Shown here: piece after piece, positions 60,814 through 64,000 of the stretch
How positions within the stretch are numbered: the stretch's first letter is position 1
How the letters are laid out: every line of letters starts with the position of its first letter
NCBI GenBank assembly: GCA_016716675.1
Contig: JADJVG010000007.1
Coordinates: forward strand, 124,001 to 188,000
Direction of reading: 5' to 3'
DNA from: Hyphomicrobium sp.
GTDB taxonomy: Bacteria > Pseudomonadota > Alphaproteobacteria > Rhizobiales > Hyphomicrobiaceae
Length of the DNA stretch: 64,000 nucleotides
Program-made: the position numbers and the translations under genes
The notes under the pieces: model-generated
What the model saw: the letters and a program-made list of their open reading frames with translations, nothing else
Databases searched by the model: none
Told to the model about the DNA's origin: nothing

Positions 60814-61868
60814 CGCTGCGGTTCTCCGGGACGCAGCGGGAAAATTTTACCCGATGCCTGCGGCGGCGTTCCGCCACCCGTCTCACCCGCCTGGGGGGGT
60901 GGGCCGGATGACGGTGGGGCCGGCATCGGCACCGAAGCGGCGTCGTTGTCCGCCCGCGCTGCTGCTTGTGGGGCGTCGGAGCCGCTTGCCGGCGCAGAGA
61001 CGCCGCCAGAAGCTGTTGAACTTGAGCCTGCTAAACCCGATCCCATCGCGCCGGGCGCCGTTGCAGCCGTCGCCTCGGCCATCTCCTGGAACCGCTTCCA
61101 GCTAACCGGGATCATCGCCAGATAGCCGATGGTCAACACCGTCAACGTCTCATAGGGATAGGTGACGAGCATCGCGACGCCACCGATAGCGACCACGAAA
61201 ATCGGCAGCACCCATTCGCGCCCGATACGTTCGCCGAGAAGTTTGCCGGAATACGTCGGGATCGTCGACACCATCATGAAGGCAATGAACAGCGTATAGA
61301 CCAGCACGATCTTCAGCGCCCACGGCTCCTTCAGCATCGTCAGGCCGAGATGGTTCATGTAGACCGGCAGCAACACGACGATGGCGGCCGCCGGCGTCGG
61401 CATGCCGGTGAAATAATTCGATTGCCAGCGCGGCTTGTCGTCATCGATGGCAGCATTGAAGCGTGCCAAGCGCAGCGCCGACGCCAACGCGAACATCATC
61501 ACGCAGATCCAACCGGCGCTCTTGATCTCGCCCACCCCCCAATTGAACACCAGGAAGGCCGGCGCAACGCCGAAGTTCACGAAATCGGCGAGGCTGTCGA
61601 GTTCCGCGCCAAACCGTGACGACGCTTTCAGCAGCCGCGCAATGCGCCCGTCGATGCCGTCGAGACAGGCGGCGAAGACAATGGCCGCCAGCGCCAGATC
61701 ATAGCGCCCCTCAATGCCCATGCGGATCGACGTTAAGCCCGCGCACAGACCGAGCAGCGTGAAGAAATTCGGCACCATCATGCGCACCGGCACCCTACGG
61801 TGGCGGAACATCGGCCGCCGGCGGCGGCGGCTCGTCTCGACTTCCAGCGTTGGTACTTCGGGGTCCAT
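60810..61868 (-). CDS. pssA: CDP-diacylglycerol-serine O-phosphatidyltransferase
   Basis: This 352-residue membrane enzyme condenses CDP-diacylglycerol with serine to give phosphatidylserine. The CDP-alcohol phosphotransferase motif is exact: DGIDGRIARLL, then FGAELDSLAD. About eight hydrophobic segments follow MMVPNFFTLLGLCAGLTS. The N-terminus is Arg-rich. After the last helix there is an unusual tail of about 90 residues rich in Ala/Ser/Pro/Gly (GSSSTASGG to PPPQAGETGGG) that normal-length relatives lack. It is downstream of psd, the next enzyme in the pathway, on the same strand. Confidence 0.93.
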   Translation of the reverse strand: MDPEVPTLEVETSRRRRRPMFRHRRVPVRMMVPNFFTLLGLCAGLTSIRMGIEGRYDLALAAIVFAACLDGIDGRIARLLKASSRFGAELDSLADFVNFGVAPAFLVFNWGVGEIKSAGWICVMMFALASALRLARFNAAIDDDKPRWQSNYFTGMPTPAAAIVVLLPVYMNHLGLTMLKEPWALKIVLVYTLFIAFMMVSTIPTYSGKLLGERIGREWVLPIFVVAIGGVAMLVTYPYETLTVLTIGYLAMIPVSWKRFQEMAEATAATAPGAMGSGLAGSSSTASGGVSAPASGSDAPQAAARADNDAASVPMPAPPSSGPPPQAGETGGGTPPQASGKIFPLRPGEPQR

Positions 61869-61924
61869 GACGCCCTCTTTTCAACAGCGGTTTCTCGTCG
61901 CGACGCGCAATTCAGCGCCGCTCA

Positions 61925-62638
61925 TCAGTCCCGGCGCGATTCCCGCTCCGGCTCGTCTGATTTCAAATCCGCAACGACCGTTTCGCCGCCGACCATGCGC
62001 TGGCCGACGCTCACGAGTGCGGTCTTACCCGGCGGCAAATAAATATCTGTGCGGGACCCGAAACGGATCAACCCGAACCTTTGACCAGTACCGACGCTAT
62101 CACCTTCGTTGGCGAACGTAACGATGCGGCGCGCCACGAGCCCGGCAATTTGCACGCAGCCGATTTCGGTGCCGTCAGACTTCTGAATGACAATCGCGCG
62201 GCGCTCGTTTTCTTCACTGGCCTTGTCGAGCGCGGCGTTGAGAAATGCGCCGGGAATGTAAACCGAGCGGATGATCTTGCCTGCCACCGGCGCGCGGTTG
62301 ATGTGAACGTCGAACACCGACAGGAACGTCGAAACGCGCACGCGCTCCTCAGGACCGAACCCAAGTTCCGCCGGCGGCTTGACCAGATCGATGCCCGACA
62401 CGCGCCCGTCGGCCGCCGAGATCACCAAACCGTCGCGCAGCGGCGTCACACGCGCCGGATCGCGGAAGAAATAGACGATCCACGCCGTCACCGCCGCGAG
62501 CAGCCAGCCGATCGGCGGCCACAGCACGAAGAACAGCAGCGTCGCCGCCGCGCCGATCGCTATGAACTTGTGACCGTCCGCATGCACGGGTGCCAACTGT
62601 TCGAAAATCGTCTCAAGAATCCCGTGACGTTCAGACAC
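61925..62638 (-). CDS. psd: Phosphatidylserine decarboxylase proenzyme
   Basis: Psd makes phosphatidylethanolamine from phosphatidylserine. The product is 237 residues, the short form common in alphaproteobacteria. Visible features are two membrane helices (LLFFVLWPPIGWLLAAVTAW), the catalytic block STFLSVFDVHINRAPVAGKI and the self-cleavage site FGSRTDIYLP, where Ser becomes the pyruvoyl group. GTG 62638 was chosen because GGAGG lies exactly 5 bases upstream. A longer frame begins at 62659. pssA follows at 57 bp, forming a phospholipid operon. Confidence 0.93.
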   Translation of the reverse strand: MSERHGILETIFEQLAPVHADGHKFIAIGAAATLLFFVLWPPIGWLLAAVTAWIVYFFRDPARVTPLRDGLVISAADGRVSGIDLVKPPAELGFGPEERVRVSTFLSVFDVHINRAPVAGKIIRSVYIPGAFLNAALDKASEENERRAIVIQKSDGTEIGCVQIAGLVARRIVTFANEGDSVGTGQRFGLIRFGSRTDIYLPPGKTALVSVGQRMVGGETVVADLKSDEPERESRRD

Positions 62639-62689
62639 AAAAACCTCCAGCGTCAGCACTTTGATTCGTGCTTGAATACTTCTATCGCC

Positions 62690-64000
62690 CTACTGCAGCG
62701 GCACGGCGACAAAGCGCAGATCGCCTTTGCCGTCCTCGACCCGCAACAACACGGCTTTGCGCCCCGATTGGCGCACTTTATCGACGCTCTTCGCCAAATC
62801 TTCAGGCTTCGACAGCGGATCTTGGCCAGCTTCGACGAGTACATCGCCTTCTTTGATGCCCTTCAGCGCCGACGCGCTTGCCCATCGACGTCCTCGACGA
62901 TCAGACCGTTGATCTTGTCGTCGATGCCGTATTTCTTTCGCGCCGCATCCGTCAACGCCGAAAGTTTCATGCCGAGTACACTGGCGGTTGGCGCCTCTAT
63001 GCCCTTTTCCGGCTCCTTCGGCTCGGGTTGCGTGGCGTTAGCCGGTGAAGGTTCGTCATCATCCTGCAGCAGGCCAACGGCCACCGTAACGGTCTTGCGC
63101 TCGCCCTTGCGCAGCACTTCCACCGCGACGTCCTTGCCGATCGGCGTCTGTGCCACCAGCTTTGGCAGGCCGCGCATGGTCGTCACGTCCTTGCCGTCGA
63201 ACTTCATGATCACGTCGCCCGACTGTAGACCGCCCTTCGCGGCCGGACTGTCAGGCGTGACCGCAGAAACCAGCGCCCCGGTATTCGCCGGCACACCCAG
63301 CGTCTCGGCGATGTCGTCGGTCACGGTTTGGATTTTGACGCCGAGCCATCCGCGATGCATCTCGCCGAATTGCTTCAACTGATCGATGACCGCTGCCACC
63401 GTGTCGGAAGGCACGGCGAAACCGATACCGATGGAACCGCCGGTCGGCGAGATAATCGCCGTGTTCACGCCGATGACCTCGCCCTTCATGTTGAACAGCG
63501 GACCGCCGGAATTGCCCTTATTGATCGCGGCATCTGTCTGCAGATAGTCGTCGTAGGGGCCGGAATTGATATCCCGGCTCTTGGCCGAGATGATGCCGAC
63601 GCTGACCGAACCGCCAAGCCCGAACGGGTTGCCGATCGCCAGCACCCAATCGCCGACTTCAATAGCCGCTGACGACCCGAATTTCACATCGACGAGTGGT
63701 TCCTTCGGCGTCACTTTCAGCAGCGCAAGATCGGCCTTGGTGTCCTTACCGAGCACCTTGTCAACCTTGAGCTTCGAGCCGTCGGCGAAGTTGATGATAA
63801 TTTCCTCAGCGCCCTCGATCACATGGTTGTTGGTGACGACGAGGCCTTCCTTGCCATCAATCACAAACCCCGAACCCAGCGACGACACCTTACGGTCGAA
63901 GTGCTGCGCGCCACCGCGCTTGTTGAAAAAGTCCTCGAAGAAATCCTCGAAAGGAGACCCCTGCGGCACCTTGGGAAGCGGCACGCCCTGCGGTCCCTTG
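62690..64000 (-). pseudogene. degP: DegP/HtrA-type periplasmic serine protease, 5' end outside window, frameshift
   Basis: The serine protease domain is complete in its catalytic triad: His in VVTNNHVIEGA, Asp in KADLALLKV and Ser in INKGNSGGPLFN. PDZ1 follows (GWLGVKIQTV, ALVSAVTPDSPAAKGGLQSGDV) and then PDZ2 (LGMKLSALTDAARKKYG, GLIVEDVDG). The frame breaks there. The expected SASALKGIKEGDVLVEAGQD through RKAVLLRVEDG is in another frame and stops at 62690. One missing base at CCC 62881-62883 explains it. DegP degrades or refolds damaged envelope proteins. The N-terminus with the signal peptide lies beyond the right edge. Confidence 0.9.

Noticed and set aside
62081..63382. Plus-strand frame of 433 codons across psd and degP
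   Set aside because: It runs antisense through two recognised genes and has no ribosome site or motif of its own.

Overview
The window is chromosomal DNA from an alphaproteobacterium of the order Hyphomicrobiales, most likely Hyphomicrobium or a close relative. The strongest clue is a hydroxypyruvate reductase that, from memory, is very close to the glycerate dehydrogenase of Hyphomicrobium methylovorum. It lies near a serine-glyoxylate aminotransferase of the methylotroph serine-cycle type. GC-rich codon use, TadE-like pilus genes, imelysins, small Omp25-like barrels and an ExoP/WbaP-type polysaccharide locus all fit. I see no rRNA, tRNA, CRISPR array, insertion sequence or prophage.

Layout. 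1-1.1 kb: two TadE-like pilus genes, then a terminator. 1.4-7.6 kb: housekeeping and small-molecule genes (TetR regulator, YdjM-like hydrolase, CDF metal transporter, RlpA-like protein, rimO, a MobA-like nucleotidyltransferase). 7.5-11.9 kb: an iron-linked DUF1513/imelysin/imelysin operon with a divergent Rrf2 regulator. 11.9-18.4 kb: a GntR regulator, an orphan OmpR-type regulator, zinc and nickel/cobalt genes around a Zur-like palindrome, a thioredoxin-fold protein and a TRAP-type receptor. 19.1-24.0 kb: an unusual operon of a small coiled-coil protein, an OmpA-domain transmembrane protein with 18-residue repeats, a Ras-like GTPase, a histidine kinase and a receiver-only regulator. 24.4-30.6 kb: serine-cycle enzymes, an amidase and two outer-membrane barrels. 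31.3-45.6 kb: an exopolysaccharide locus with export lipoprotein, outer-membrane barrel, Wzc-like co-polymerase, WbaP-like initiating transferase, ligase/polymerase, four glycosyltransferases and a flippase. 46.2-54.7 kb: two large TonB-dependent receptors that share an N-terminal extension and an upstream palindrome, divergent from an exbB-exbD-tonB operon. 55-64 kb: a histidine kinase with a HerA-like ATPase, manC, DUF421, rmlC, pssA, psd and the 3' part of a DegP-type protease.

How the genes work together. TonB/ExbBD would energise the two receptors. manC and rmlC can supply sugar nucleotides to the polysaccharide locus, and Wzx, the polymerase, Wzc-like, Wza-like and barrel proteins would assemble and export it. 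pssA and psd are consecutive steps to phosphatidylethanolamine. The most interesting locus is the OmpA/GTPase/kinase operon: its architecture suggests a Ras-like cytoplasmic switch connected through one membrane-spanning protein to peptidoglycan, next to a two-component output.

Caution. At least nine single-base reading-frame breaks, all at or beside short homopolymers, interrupt otherwise well-conserved genes (MobA-like, GntR, WbaP-like, the exb leader gene, DUF421, rmlC, degP), and one in-frame stop interrupts the ligase. This pattern looks more like consensus-sequence error than gene decay, so the genes marked as pseudogenes may be intact in the organism.
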